A DNA stretch of 64,000 bases, taken from positions 7,044,217-7,108,216 of the forward strand of contig OX463859.1 in NCBI GenBank assembly GCA_949825065.1. The letters run 5' to 3'. The position numbers were made by a program, and so were the translations under genes. Origin of the DNA: Odontocerum albicorne (lineage: Eukaryota > Arthropoda > Insecta > Trichoptera > Odontoceridae). Below are positions 54,494 through 64,000 of the stretch, piece after piece (position 1 is the first letter of the stretch; each line of letters opens with the position of its first letter). A model generated the notes under the pieces. It had not been told where the DNA came from. It ran no database searches and saw only the letters and a program-made list of their open reading frames with translations.

Positions 54494-55031
54494 AAGGGTC
54501 TTTCAAATCGAGTGGTTTTTTAATTTTTTTTTTAATTCTTGAATAAAACATACAATTTGCTTTGATTTCAAAAAACTTTTATATGACATTTAAACACAAA
54601 AAACAATATGCGCCAAATGTCTAACTCTTGCAGCTCCACAGAAGTCCGCTCTTTTGTCAAAATATCGATGACATTTTGGGATGATTGCGGTTCTAGCTCA
54701 CCAATAACGCGATTAATTTTGTTCTTTAGCTCAGGAATTGATTGGGGGTCATTCTTATAAACTTGGCTTTTCACGTAACCCCAGAGAAAATAGTCCAACG
54801 GTGTCAGATCACATGATCTTGATGGCCAATTAATATCACCGTTTCCGGAGATTACAATACATAAAATAATTATCAATTTGAACGCGTTGTTGTATTGTAT
54901 ACAACTCCATTTTTATAATTGTCATACATTACACTTCTCAAATGTCACAAGACCCAGGCAAGTTCACGACGCCATCTGTGTTTTATCCAAGAATTAAAAG
55001 ATTCAAGAACTGCTTAATTTGAAAGACCCTT
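54494..55031 (-). mobile_element. Tc1/mariner-like deletion derivative
   Basis: 538 bp flanked by TA (54492-54493 and 55032-55033). Inverted repeats start AAGGGTCTTTCAAAT on both sides and remain similar with gaps for about 50-60 bp. The minus strand holds only the transposase C-terminus: INWPSRSCDLTPLDYFLWGY, VKSQVYKNDPQSIPELKNKI, NRVIGELEPQ, in the frame 54568-54876. It has the catalytic D of CDLTPL but no upstream catalytic residues. A relative of the 23855-24415 element with different TIRs. Confidence 0.85.
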
Positions 55032-55058
55032 TAGTTTTCACTCTAAATGGCCTTATAC

Positions 55059-55511
55059 AGGATGGTGCAGAGGAAACGCATGTTTTTCATTTAAGCAGAA
55101 CATTTTTTATTTTCAAGACAATTTTTTCATTAATTCAGGGAAATGAAGATATAATATTGCACCTTTAAATTATTTATGAAAAATAATATCAGGCAAGTGT
55201 TGCTCTTCTTTGCGGTCGCATATCTGCAGCCTCTCTTGAAAGTTACGCATCGCTCTCACAAACATTTTTTTCTGGTATTCCTTTGATTTCTTGACGAATA
55301 TAAACTTTCAGTGGGCGAAGAAGAGCAACACTTGCCTGACATTATTTTTCACAATTAATTTAAAGGTGCAATATTATTACTTCATTTACCTGTATTAATA
55401 AAAAAATTATCTTGAAAGTAAACAATGTTATGCTTAAATGAAAAACATGCGTTTCCTCCCTTTGCAAAATACTAGCCATTCAAAAAACATGCGTTTCCTC
55501 TGCGCCACCCT
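55059..55511. mobile_element. Long-TIR non-autonomous DNA element
   Basis: 453 bp. The left end AGGATGGTGCAGAGGAAACG and right end complement AGGGTGGCGCAGAGGAAACG extend into inverted arms of about 150 bp. The right arm has a second copy of the terminal GAGGAAACGCATGTTTTT motif about 47 bp inside the end. No coding frame. TATA-like flanks leave the target duplication unclear. Superfamily unknown. Confidence 0.75.
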
Positions 55512-56000
55512 ATATATGTAAATTATCCTTTGTGATTATTATTATATTAAGAAAACAAGAAATTAAATCATTTCAATTTTGCATTTAAGTATGAATGACA
55601 TATATCCAATCCATTGTATTTCTTTTGATGTCTCGTCCTATGAATTAGCTCTTTTTCTATAGAACGGAGATGAAATGAGAAACCAACTATCCTTTCTTAG
55701 CTATTTTTTGTTTCTTTCTTTCCACTATCCCTTCCCTTCAATTATGTCTTAGTTTTACTAATTTCCTTTGTGAATTACTAACAACGTTTTATTTCCGATT
55801 AAAGTAATGGAGGGTCTTTTTTTTATGCGTGATGAAGGAATAAGAACACTCAACCAAAGCATTAATTGTATTTTGGTTTGTATCTCTTTTTGATCTACCT
55901 CAAGATGAAAAATAAATAACCAATATTTTTCCACGTACTATAATATTTTACACAAAAATTTGAATCATCTTATGATGTATGATAATTAAAATCCCTGTAA
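55512..56000. other. No gene recognised
   Basis: Unassigned AT-rich sequence. Confidence 0.4.
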
Positions 56001-56004
56001 TACT

Positions 56005-56060
56005 AACGACGGCCATGAGCAAGTTGGTAAAACGCCTGTCTTCGAATCCAGGGTGCGGGA
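56005..56060 (+). mobile_element. SINE-A head fragment
   Basis: ACGACGGCCATGAGCAAGTT and AAAACGCCTGTCTTCGAATC resemble the SINE-A head. It runs into the CCTAA tract. Confidence 0.45.
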
Positions 56061-56064
56061 TCGA

Positions 56065-56129
56065 CCTAACCTTACCTAAACTAACCTAACCTAACCTAAC
56101 CTAACCTAGCCTTACCTAACCTAACCTAG
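56065..56129. repeat. Telomere-like (CCTAA)n tract 1
   Basis: About a dozen CCTAA units with few variants (CCTTA, CCTAG). The complement is TTAGG, the common arthropod telomere repeat. It ends GATTTTTTTAAAGAT, like tract 2. Confidence 0.8.
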
Positions 56130-56149
56130 ATTTTTTTAAAGATCCTTTC

Positions 56150-56300
56150 TGATTCGAGACTGAAAACTTTTATTTGAAAAAAAATTATTGATTTCAGCGG
56201 AAAGTGAATCCTCATTCTCCGAGGATATTACTGATATAGCTAATCTAATAAACCATTAAATACAATTTATTTTCCGAAGGGAAAAAATCCTACATTAATG
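56150..56300 (-). repeat. Dispersed repeat shared with 59800-59945
   Basis: TTTCAGCGGAAAGTGAATCC, CTCCGAGGATATTACTG and AATACAATTTATTTTCCGAA recur at 59830-59945 with few differences. The part near 56150-56220 is SINE-A-like on the minus strand. Confidence 0.7.
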
Positions 56301-56338
56301 TTGTTTATAGTTAAGGCATTAACTTTGTGGAGGTTGAA

Positions 56339-56383
56339 ACTAACCTAACCTAACTTAACCTAACCTAGCCTAACCTAACCTAG
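56339..56383. repeat. Telomere-like (CCTAA)n tract 2
   Basis: About nine CCTAA units with variants, followed by the same GATTTTTTAAAGAT and CTTTCTGATTCG as tract 1. A repeat H fragment (GTTTATAGTTAAGGCATTAA) lies just before it. Confidence 0.78.
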
Positions 56384-56399
56384 ATTTTTTAAAGATGCT

Positions 56400-56520
56400 T
56401 TCTGATTCGTTTTTCACTAAAGGTATCTTTTACATATTTGTGGTTTGTTAGAAGAGATTGCTACATGACAATAGACTCCCTAGTTTATACTGTATACAAT
56501 AAAAGGTTAATAAAATATTG
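56400..56520 (+). mobile_element. SINE-A 3' part
   Basis: TTTTTCACTAAAGG, TTAGAAGAGATTGCTACATG and GACAATAGACTCCC match the SINE-A middle and tail. Ends TACAATAAAAGG and TTAATAAAATATTG. Confidence 0.6.
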
Positions 56521-56539
56521 TATGACACTTTTGTCATAT

Positions 56540-56715
56540 AATGTACAACCTGGCGGATTTATTTCTATATGGTTAAAACTTCTAACTAATCAAAAATATG
56601 TTGAGGTGACTTAAAGTAAAAACCTGACAGAAAAACCCTTGTAAAAAAATGAAAATTTGACCCGTAGCCGCCAAATTAAGAGACAAGAGTCTTAACAGGA
56701 CCACGAAACTTACTT
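56540..56715 (-). mobile_element. SINE-A copy
   Basis: The minus strand has the decayed head (CGTGGTCCTGTTAAGACTCT), a T-rich linker and the tail ending AATCCGCCAGGTTGTACAT. Confidence 0.6.
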
Positions 56716-56754
56716 AAAAATATTGTTAAAAATTGAATTCAAAAGGTAACTTCT

Positions 56755-56850
56755 TAAATTGACCTTAGTGGTATAGTTGATAAAACTTTTATCTTGCATC
56801 CTGGGGGTTGAAGGTTTGATTCTTGAAGAAATCCAGCTTTTTTTAGGCAG
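56755..56850 (+). mobile_element. SINE-A head fragment
   Basis: TTGACCTTAGTGGTATAGTT (box A) and GAAGGTTTGATTCTTGAAG (box B region), then a T run. It is cut off by LINE-E. Confidence 0.55.
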
Positions 56851-56869
56851 ATCTATGGCTGATTTAAGA

Positions 56870-57100
56870 TTAATGTGTTGAGTGATATGAAGATGAACTC
56901 TTTGATATGGTTTAAGGACAAGGAACTGATGAAAAAAACAATTGAACAATGTAAATGTGATTGGAAGAGATGGTAGAGAAAGACCAAGAAATGTATGTTT
57001 TGATGAAGTGTATGATATTTTGAAACAATAGAATGTAAAAAAGTCAGATAAATCGTAGGTGCTGTATAAGAAGGAGAATATATGTAAAAGAGACGTAATT
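56870..57100 (+). mobile_element. LINE-E fragment
   Basis: TTGATATGGTTTAAGGACAA (the WFGH region), GGTAGAGAAAGACCAAGAAA (GRERPRN) and AGAATATATGTAAAAGAGAC match family members at 33930-34300 and 35880-36020. Confidence 0.5.
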
Positions 57101-57104
57101 TGTT

Positions 57105-57260
57105 TTATCAAACACTGTTTATTCCACTTTTTTGTAACGGTATTGTTTGTGCTCCCCTGATGATCAGGCGAAAGTCTTGAAACCGGTAGGGTTATACCGT
57201 TTGATTAAACAAATTACAATGTCTTTAAACCTCCACAATGTTAATGCCTTAACTATAAAT
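57105..57260 (+). repeat. Repeat H copy
   Basis: The first 45 bp are the complement of the repeat's own tail (GTTTATTCCACTTTTTTGTA). Then come GTGCTCCCCTGATGATCAGG, CGAAAGTCTTGAAACCGGTA and GGGTTATACCG, and the TTAATGCCTTAACTATAAAT end. It is the best copy of the CTGATGA...GAAAC segment. Confidence 0.65.
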
Positions 57261-57361
57261 AATATAATATATTGAATTTTTTTTCTTGTATTTATGTATT
57301 TTTATTTATTTATGTGATAAAATAATCAATCAGTCAGAGGCTCGACTTATATACAAGTTTC

Positions 57362-58260
57362 ATCATCATCATCACTGTCAACCAGGGTCGATCCACTGCT
57401 GGATGAAGGTCTCCCCAAGTTGACTCCAAGTAGTTCGGTTTTTTGCTCGTTGATGCCATGTGATGCTGCCATGCTTCCTGATTTCATCTATCTACCTTCG
57501 GTCTTCTTCTGGGCCTCTTTATGCCTCTTGGGTACCATTGGATTATTTCGGATGTCCATCGGGAGTCTGACATTCTGGTTACGTGTCCGGCCCATTGCCA
57601 CTTCATTCTTTTGCACACCTTTATAACGTCTTCTACCCTCGTTATATTGCGAATCCAGGTGCTTCGTTTACGGTCTCTTTTAGTATATCCCAGCATGCAT
57701 CTCTCTATGCCCCTTTGTGCGGTATGGAGCTTTTGTGTGTTCTTTACTGTGAGCGTCCATGTCTCGCAGCTATACGTGTAAGTACTGGAAGAATGCACTG
57801 GTTGTAAACCCTTTGCTTCAAGGATATTGGGAGATCACTTTTGAAAATGTTGTTCAAACGTCCCAATGAGCTCCACGCTAGTTTAGTCCTTCGTGTTATT
57901 TCCTCTGATATGCCACCTACAAAGAAAATAAGTTGGCTCAGATACACGTATTCCTGGACAAGTTCTAGCGGCTTTCCATCTACGTTTATTGGTTTTGGGA
58001 TAGCAAAGCCGTTCATCATATATTTGGTTTTTGAAATATTCATTTTTAAACCAACTCCTTTGCTGACCTCTGCCAATTCTTGCAGTTGGTGCTGAATATC
58101 ATTCGGGTTTTGCGAGAATATAACGATATCGTCTGCAAATCTCAAATAGCTCAGGTATTTTCCATCAATCACCAGGCCTTTATTTTCCCATTCTAGTTTA
58201 TTAAATGTGTATTCAAGTGTAGCTGTGAATAATTTTGGGGAAATAGTGTCTCCTTGACAA
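57362..58260 (-). pseudogene. RTE-B LINE, RT palm to 3' end
   Basis: The longest RTE-B copy. The minus strand reads GDTISPKLFTATLEYTFNKL (RT motif), YLRFADDIVIFSQNPND (catalytic FADD), LKMNISKTKYMMNGF, EEITRRTKLAWSSLGRLNNI, SLKQRVYNQCILPVLT, a frameshift, SCETWTLTVKNTQKLHTAQR, MKWQWAGHVTRMSDSRW and YPRGIKRPRRRPK. It finishes in the GTTGACAGTGATGATGATGA tail at 57362-57378. It lacks the endonuclease and N-terminal RT. One clear frameshift near 57770. Confidence 0.88.
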
Positions 58261-58960
58261 GTTTATTACTTATTAAATAAAGGGAAAATCTTATTACCGT
58301 ATAATCACTAGAAACTAACTTAATTATATAATGCATTTTGTTTGATAAGATTAGGGTTAATACGTTTCAGATGTAAAATAAATAAACGAAAGCTCAGTTG
58401 TACACCTGTTATTTGGAAAAACAATGTTGTGACCCATAGTAAGACACAGTTGCGACATATTTGTTTCATGTTTTCCTTATAATATCTTTCTATTTACTTA
58501 TTTTCTGAATAAACAAATAAATTCTGACTCCCTCAACAAAATAACAATATTTTTGCGTTTTACCTAAAGAACGTCTAGTTTTCAAGGTTTTAAGGCTTTG
58601 TCTACAGCAGACAGCATTTCACCAAAAAGAGGGTGTCGAAACGAGAGCCTATCCATGATCGAAACATCACGTAATCCTGTTTACTTGCGGCCTGAAATAT
58701 TTACTCCCACAGCTGAAAAAAAATATCATTCCCTTTTCTTCAGACAAGCGTAATATTGAATAAAATAAAAATATATTTTACATTTGCCTTTGCGGTCCAA
58801 ACGGATATTTGTTTATTTATTTTACATGGCCGTGGAACACGTTTCTGCATATCACACTGTGCCTTGGTTTCTATACCTGGAGGTTCTCAGATTTGTGTTA
58901 TTTCAAATACGCATCAAGATTAATGACGCCTTCTCGCAACCGTTTACACATGACACAGCA
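58261..58960. other. No gene recognised
   Basis: Unassigned, with no motif I know. Confidence 0.4.
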
Positions 58961-58964
58961 TCAC

Positions 58965-59760
58965 CAGACTAAGACCTTTTGAGACTCCAAGCAACTGATA
59001 GATTTTGGTGTCCCCATTCATTCAAATAATACTTTTATATAACGTCTTTTAGAGAGCGAACACTACTCCAGGACGCTCTAACAAGGAACTAGAACCCTAA
59101 TATTAAACAAATCACGTCTGACAGCTAAAACAGTACCTGAGTGAATCATGGTTAACATTTTCTTTGTATACCAGATTAAGACCTTTAGAGACCCTAAGTA
59201 CTTAAAAGATTTTGGCTTCCCCATTCATTAAATGAACAACTATACATAGCGCTTTAGGGACTAGTGTTTCGCATAGAAGGATGAGGTGGTTTTAATAAAA
59301 GTCGTCGAGATCGAGATAAGCAAAGAGAGAGAGTTTATTGAGAGCGTATGTATTTATAATATATAGAACGGCACAGAAGATGTCGCCGTCTCGCTTCGCC
59401 GGATACATGGTTATTATCACGTGTTCCATATACATTTCATAATACGGTTTTTAGGAGAGGCAAGAGATATGTCGGCGTCTCACTCTCGCTGTTCGCTACT
59501 AGTGAGTTCAATGACCGTGCGGCGACCTTCGCCCAGCGCCGTCTCGCATTCCTTGCAGAGCGAGTTCAATGACCGAGCGGCCAAAGATCGCCCCAGTGGG
59601 TTCAGTGACCGCACGCACGGTCGCTACAGCGCTTTTTAGGGAGCAAACAGTCCACAAGAGCGTGGCAGTTTGCTCTTACTCGGGACTCGAACTCCATTAT
59701 TAAACAAATCACGTTTGACAGCTATAGCAGCACCTGAGCAAACATTTTCTTTGTTTATAG
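58965..59760 (-). repeat. Two tandem LINE-C-type 3' segments
   Basis: Copy 1 (58965-59165) and copy 2 (59166-59253 plus 59629-59760) share AGACTAAGACCTTTTGAGAC-like, GATTTTGGTGTCCCCATTC and AAACAAATCACGTCTGACAG. Copy 2 is interrupted by the LTR at 59254-59628. Confidence 0.65.
59254..59628 (-). mobile_element. Solo LTR, family 2, copy B
   Basis: 375 bp, the same length as 21553-21927 and inverted relative to it. On the minus strand it begins TGTAGCGACCGTGCG and ends ACTAGTCCCTAA. Flanked by perfect GCGCT duplications (59249-59253 and 59629-59633). The promoter segment is readable in complement (TATAAATA, AATAAA-type). An independent insertion. Confidence 0.88.
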
Positions 59761-59799
59761 TAAATGTAAAAAGATTTTTATGAGGCTTTCAGCAAAAAC

Positions 59800-59945
59800 G
59801 AGACTGAAAACTTTTTTTTGAAAAAAATTAATTGGTTTCAGCGGAAAGTGAATCCTCACTCTCCGAGGATATTACTGTTAAAGCTAATCTAATAAACCAT
59901 CAAATACAATTTATTTTCCGAAGGGAAAACACCCTACATTAAGAT
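59800..59945 (-). repeat. Dispersed repeat shared with 56150-56300
   Basis: See the partner copy. Direct orientation, about 3.6 kb apart, differing at few positions. Confidence 0.7.
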
Positions 59946-60354
59946 TGAAAATAATGCTTATTTTTGTTTACATCCACTTTATTTATATTTCATAAGTTTT
60001 CTCTTCTTTTATTTATTGCAAAGTCTTGATCAGACCCTTAAACTTAACTAACGTTACATATCTGCTTCAATATTTCGTCGAGATAAGGCGTCCAGTCTGC
60101 CTTCTTGCATAGTTGTTCTGTTGGGAAATTTAATATAATTGAACTGAGAAAATGAACGCACAGCTGAGCAATTTGTGACCTTTAATGATAAATATATAAT
60201 TCAGCTATGTAATCGGATAAAATTAAGTTAATGTTGCCTTGTAGATATGTTAGATATATATTCTATCTCAAAACTGTACAATTTATACGGAGAATATATC
60301 ATGCGGAAAGTTTAAGATAAATTAACTGCTGGAATAAGAAAAAAAGGGGGATAA
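59946..60354. other. No gene recognised
   Basis: Unassigned AT-rich sequence. Confidence 0.4.
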
Positions 60355-60480
60355 TCATCAACCTCTGGTTTGCTGATGATACCAGAATTTTAGAACCTAG
60401 TGAAGAAGAACTTGCCCAAGTATACTGCAGTGTAGAATCAGATATCATAATTAGAAAACGGGCAAAACAAAGCTCATGTC
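60355..60480 (+). pseudogene. LINE RT active-site fragment
   Basis: LWFADDTRILEPSEEELAQ, then VYCSVESDIIIRKRAKQ. The FADDT motif is the RT active site of a Jockey/R1-type LINE. Only about 40 codons remain. Confidence 0.6.
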
Positions 60481-60529
60481 AATTAACCAATCAAACACGG
60501 CAGCGACCAGGTGAACAAAAAAATGTTCA

Positions 60530-61330
60530 GCTTTTTTTTATTCAACAAAATAATAAATAATACAAACATTTGGCATAGGCTACATACAAATTTATATCTT
60601 AAGAACTAATCTAATTTAAATATTATAACCATGAACTAACTCAATTTTAATTTCAACATATCATTTTGTTTTCAATGATCTTAATATATAATATAAGTTC
60701 TTAGAAATAGTTGACAGTACTCATAATTAGATAACAATTCTTACAACTAATTATTAAGCATGTATGTTACATGTCCACTCATTCAAGCTACTTGCATTCC
60801 ATCATATTCACTGAGACCTTGGTCCTTCCTTCTAATACTGTAGGTAGACTAATCAGGCAAAACATGATGCTTTGAGAGCCTGTGCTTATAACGAAAATAT
60901 AGATCGGATTATATCTCGTTAACCCCCAGGGCAGCAAGTAGAGGATTGTTGTGATTCTGTTGGCTTTCATATAACTTTACGGTCCAAGCGAGGATGTGGT
61001 GTTGGAGGGTTTCTTCACGCTGTCCGACATGAACTCAGGAGAGGTTTGTTCTGGGCTGGGCGTTGAAGACGTTGAATGCCTTGTTCTACACTAGTTGAAG
61101 CTTCAGGTAATCCGTGGTGCTCATACTACCCCAAACGGGTGCAGCATAGGTCAAGATAAGGCGAATAAGGATTTTAGAAAGGAGTTTGTTTTCAGGTGAA
61201 AGGAAGCTGCATCGATGAAATATCGAACTGATGTCCACAATGCCCTTCTGATCCTTCTATCTGATGGTATTCAGATGGGTTTTTTACGTCAGTTGCCGAT
61301 CGAGAGGCAGGGCGAGGTGTTTGATCACGT
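60530..61330 (-). pseudogene. Jockey-type LINE, RT C-terminal fragment
   Basis: The minus strand reads LSPENKLLSKILIRLILTYA, APVWGSMSTTDYLKLQLV, a stop, NKAFNVFNAQPRTNL, then after a frameshift MKANRITTILYLLPWGLTRY and LPTVLEGRTKVSVNMMECK. The 3' UTR ends in an AATAAAAAAAA tail at 60533-60545. It parallels 53545-54235 but is separately mutated. Confidence 0.75.
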
Positions 61331-61850
61331 CCTGTCAATCGTCCAGAAATAATTTGCTAACCTTCATCACTATAAAGAAATACTGCTGAGGAAAAAATGT
61401 GCAGAAGCCAGATGATCAAGATAATGATAAGTTATTTAGATGTGATATGAAGGAATCGAGAAATTTTAAGAAAAACCTTGACCCGTTTAGTCTCTCCTTG
61501 TTTCTCCATTTTTCTACATGGTTTGGAGATCTAACATAGATACTCAAAGCTTGCAATAGATAAAAACATGATGTTTTTGAGATGTGCTTCTGGAAGCGGA
61601 TCTTGCACCTTCTATGGACTGCCAGAAGAACATATCAATCAATTTTTGGAGAGCTCTGAGTAGAGACGTATCTCTCTGTGTTTTGTGCAAGAATAATCTT
61701 GCAATACAGGGAGTGGGGGGATGATGAAAGTCATGTGTAATAAATTCTTGCTAAGTAACTGAGGTTGACAAGAGGAATAGAAACAGAACAACTACCTTGT
61801 GGATTGACCAGGTGAAAAAATTCGCTATGTTGGACAAGGTATTGTATTTT
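61331..61850. other. No gene recognised
   Basis: Unassigned. Confidence 0.4.
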
Positions 61851-61854
61851 ATTA

Positions 61855-61935
61855 TACTTTCGTTATATACAGTACAACCAAGGGGGTTTATTGCCATGGG
61901 GGTATCTCTGGAAGATGTTGAATAAGCCTTTAATA
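61855..61935 (-). mobile_element. SINE-A tail fragment
   Basis: The minus strand has ATGGCAATAAACCCCC, GGTTGTACTGTATATAACGA and AAGTATAATAAAATACAATA, the SINE-A 3' tail. Confidence 0.6.
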
Positions 61936-62384
61936 AAAACCAAACTTTAGTAAAAGTCAAATAAATATTTGTTTTATGACAAAGCAGAAACACGTGTTGC
62001 GTTATTTAGTTTAATTATTGGTATAAAAGTCAATGTTGGTTTAATATTTAATATATCAACCGTTTACAACAACAGTGATATGAAAAACAAAACAAGAATT
62101 TAATTTCGAAACATTCTTACACCGCCACTGTATTGCAATACAGAATGGAACGGGGTGAAATAAAGCCAGCATCATACACGACGAAAATTTCAGAAGATGT
62201 CTCATTATTTGTACGTACAAGGTGAACAAAAACTATGTTTACAACTTATATTGAAAGATTTATTTAAATTCTGTTTGTGTCGTCTTATTCTGAGTTACCT
62301 ATCCTTAGTATTTTTTTTAAATACGAGTACAATAAGCTCTCCATTTACACGGTTATAGGAAAACAGCGCGTAAATGGAGCCACT
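61936..62384. other. No gene recognised
   Basis: Unassigned. TACGAGTA at 62322-62329. Confidence 0.4.
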
Positions 62385-62665
62385 GAATGCTATGCAAAAT
62401 GGATAATAAGGTATATGGCGGCGCATAACGTACTATGTGGAAAGTCGCCGGTTCGAACCCTGTGCTTTGCTACTTACTTTAAATGATACATGTATTTTTT
62501 TCGCCTAGTATTTGAGGGTATAATGATATCTATGACTTCGATGATGTATTACTTAAAAAAAAGCGAATAATATGCCGGTGTGCTCTTAGGTGTGCCACCG
62601 GATCCAATATAGCGGTGTGGCTAGTGACTAGTGAGTTAGCAGGAGTGCATGGCTACGCTTTCCAA
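62385..62665 (+). mobile_element. SINE-B copy, full length
   Basis: Head with GGCGGCGCATAACGTACTAT, box B GGTTCGAACCC, body CGCCTAGTATTTGAGGGTAT, A run, then the 3' extension TGCCGGTGTGCTCTTAGGTG and GCGGTGTGGCTAGTGACTAG. About 280 bp. Confidence 0.72.
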
Positions 62666-62834
62666 CTGAATTCTTCTTAGGATAGCGAAGGGATCGTTGA
62701 CTACGAGGGTTATCATCGACGAAAATATATAATCTACATATTCCTAGGTATTTACACTTATAATAATGTTTTCAAGTGAAACTTTTATGGGCGTGGTAGG
62801 GCAAATTGGCATGAACGTCACGAAAAGTGAAACG

Positions 62835-63010
62835 GTGTATTATATTATTATTTATTATTAAATATTTTCTTTATTAATAAATTATTATTAATTATTTTAA
62901 TATTAATAATTATTTATTATTAATAATATTAAATGTTATTTTAACATTATTAAGTGTATTTTATTATTATTAAAATGATTATTATTTATCATTAAAAATA
63001 AAAATATATC
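62835..63010. repeat. ATT/TAA-rich low-complexity tract
   Basis: Almost pure A/T with irregular TTATTA and TAATAA runs. Confidence 0.9.
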
Positions 63011-63111
63011 ATTTTTTTATTTAATTAAGAGAGGGTTTCTTGAATTAAATTCCACATAGCCATTTCCTAATCCTAAAAAAAAATTGTTAACAAATGGAAA
63101 AAAAGCAATGC

Positions 63112-63421
63112 ATAAATCAACTTTTCCTAGGAGCTAAGAAGTTTCACTTCTACCGCGCAAGAGTCTCACGCATCTTTTTTTTTAAACATACCAGGGACGG
63201 AGCAAGTTTAGCATTCGTTGGAAACTGGTTCCAGAGACTCGCTATAAGGACAGTAAAGGACGGCGGAAAAAATGAGTAGTGAACTGGAAAAGCTAATAAA
63301 CAATCAACGATTAAGCGTAGTGTAAGTTCATGATACGAAAGACGCTGAAATTAAAATCAACTTTTCCTATGAGCTAAAAAGTTTCATTTCTACCGCGCGA
63401 GAGTCTCACGCATCTGTTTTT
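63112..63421 (-). repeat. LINE-J fragment between 68-bp direct repeats
   Basis: Two 68-bp direct repeats (63112-63179 and 63354-63421, starting AAATCAACTTTTCCTAGGAG and AAATCAACTTTTCCTATGAG, about five differences) flank a LINE-J piece. On the minus strand that piece has the codons for CTCTGGAACCAGTTTCCAAC and the coding segment upstream. The repeats may be a long target duplication. Confidence 0.7.
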
Positions 63422-64000
63422 TATGGGTCGTTATATGTGGTTACTGGTAATAAAAAAAGTCATAGCTATGCGAATTATTTATTTGAAAAATATGCTACAG
63501 AATTTATTATGAATCTTCTTCCGTTTTTACTGTGCTTCCGCTTTCTACTAAAAGTTGAATCTGTTTCAATTGTCACTCTTGAAGGCATAAATAATCTATT
63601 TAGAGTCTACTGTTTGCCTGTTCTTTTCCGTCTAGTTTCTAATTGAATACACCGCGTAAAGTCAATTCACGTTGATGGGAACCGTCGTCGTCGTTGCTGG
63701 GGCTTGTAGTCGAGGATTCATTTGCCATTCTATTGTGGAAAGCGAATCGGAGCCGTAAAGTTTTTTTGTTTTTATGTGAACCCAACACAATAAAAAAGCA
63801 ATCCCATACAATTTAACTCAATTCATACTGGCAAGAACAATATCTTTATTTTTCTCCCATAAGTAGTAAAAATCGCAAAAAACCTCATGCTGATTGCAGG
63901 TAATTTGTTGCAATCACTTCACTATAGAACAAAACATTTTGCCCTGTGGGCATACAAGGGACGTGTAACATGATTAGCTAAGTTATTGACTACAGAAATA
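63422..64000. other. No gene recognised
   Basis: Unassigned. Short frames only. Confidence 0.4.

Noticed and set aside
56065..56383. A true chromosome end
   Set aside because: The CCTAA tracts are short, imperfect and embedded between transposons with several kilobases on both sides.
56710..57111. 133-codon minus-strand ORF
   Set aside because: Lies over SINE-A and LINE-E fragments on the other strand and has no motif.
21553..59628. The two family-2 LTRs as one element or composite
   Set aside because: They are inverted, 37 kb apart, and have different target duplications (ACATC and GCGCT).

Overview
The window looks like transposon-saturated intergenic DNA from an arthropod, most likely an insect. 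It is clearly AT-rich. I found no convincing host gene, and every protein homology I could read belongs to a mobile element. The insect inference rests on the element mix (several mariner and Tc1-like families, Penelope-like elements, RTE- and Jockey-type LINEs) and on short interstitial CCTAA tracts, which match the TTAGG telomere motif common in arthropods. I cannot name the order or species.

Layout. 1-8.0 kb: a solo LTR, tRNA-derived SINEs (two families, called SINE-A and SINE-B here), LINE 3' ends, and a dead mariner (5810-7150) that has an 11-copy 32-bp expansion inside its catalytic motif and a hairpin element inserted near its end. 8-15 kb: LINE fragments, a mariner deletion derivative (8983-9451) and a second solo LTR of the same family, inverted. 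15-18.3 kb: RTE and Penelope-like (PLE) fragments in opposing orientations. 19-25 kb: LINE 3' ends, a solo LTR of a second family, a PLE with a GIY-YIG domain and a hammerhead-like 3' motif, and a Tc1-like deletion derivative. 26-36 kb: many old LINE fragments and a mariner with both TIRs (29372-30480). 37-48 kb: a TTAA-flanked non-autonomous element, SINEs, LINEs and an open RTE reverse-transcriptase ORF (44096-44869, minus). 48.06-50.57 kb: the best preserved long element, a hAT transposon with matching TIRs, an 8-bp target duplication and a broken transposase. 51-64 kb: RTE, Jockey and SINE fragments, satellites, further TIR elements and the second copy of LTR family 2.

How the parts relate. 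Full-length autonomous elements are absent. SINE-A ends in the same 3' segment as the LINE here called LINE-J, so LINE-J machinery plausibly moved SINE-A. Both LTR families have TGTAG...CCTAA ends and 5-bp target duplications. They occur only as solo LTRs, one plus and one minus copy each.

The most unusual signal is an 8-mer, TACGAGTA/TACTCGTA. I count it 21 times, and in two places paralogous copies show it as an exact 6-bp gain at a TA. That is the pattern expected of excision footprints from a TA-targeting transposon. A 69-bp palindrome at 33242-33310 has the same ends and could be a relic of the source.

Family names such as SINE-A, LINE-E or RTE-A are local labels for repeats seen within this window. 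Their boundaries are approximate unless target duplications are quoted.
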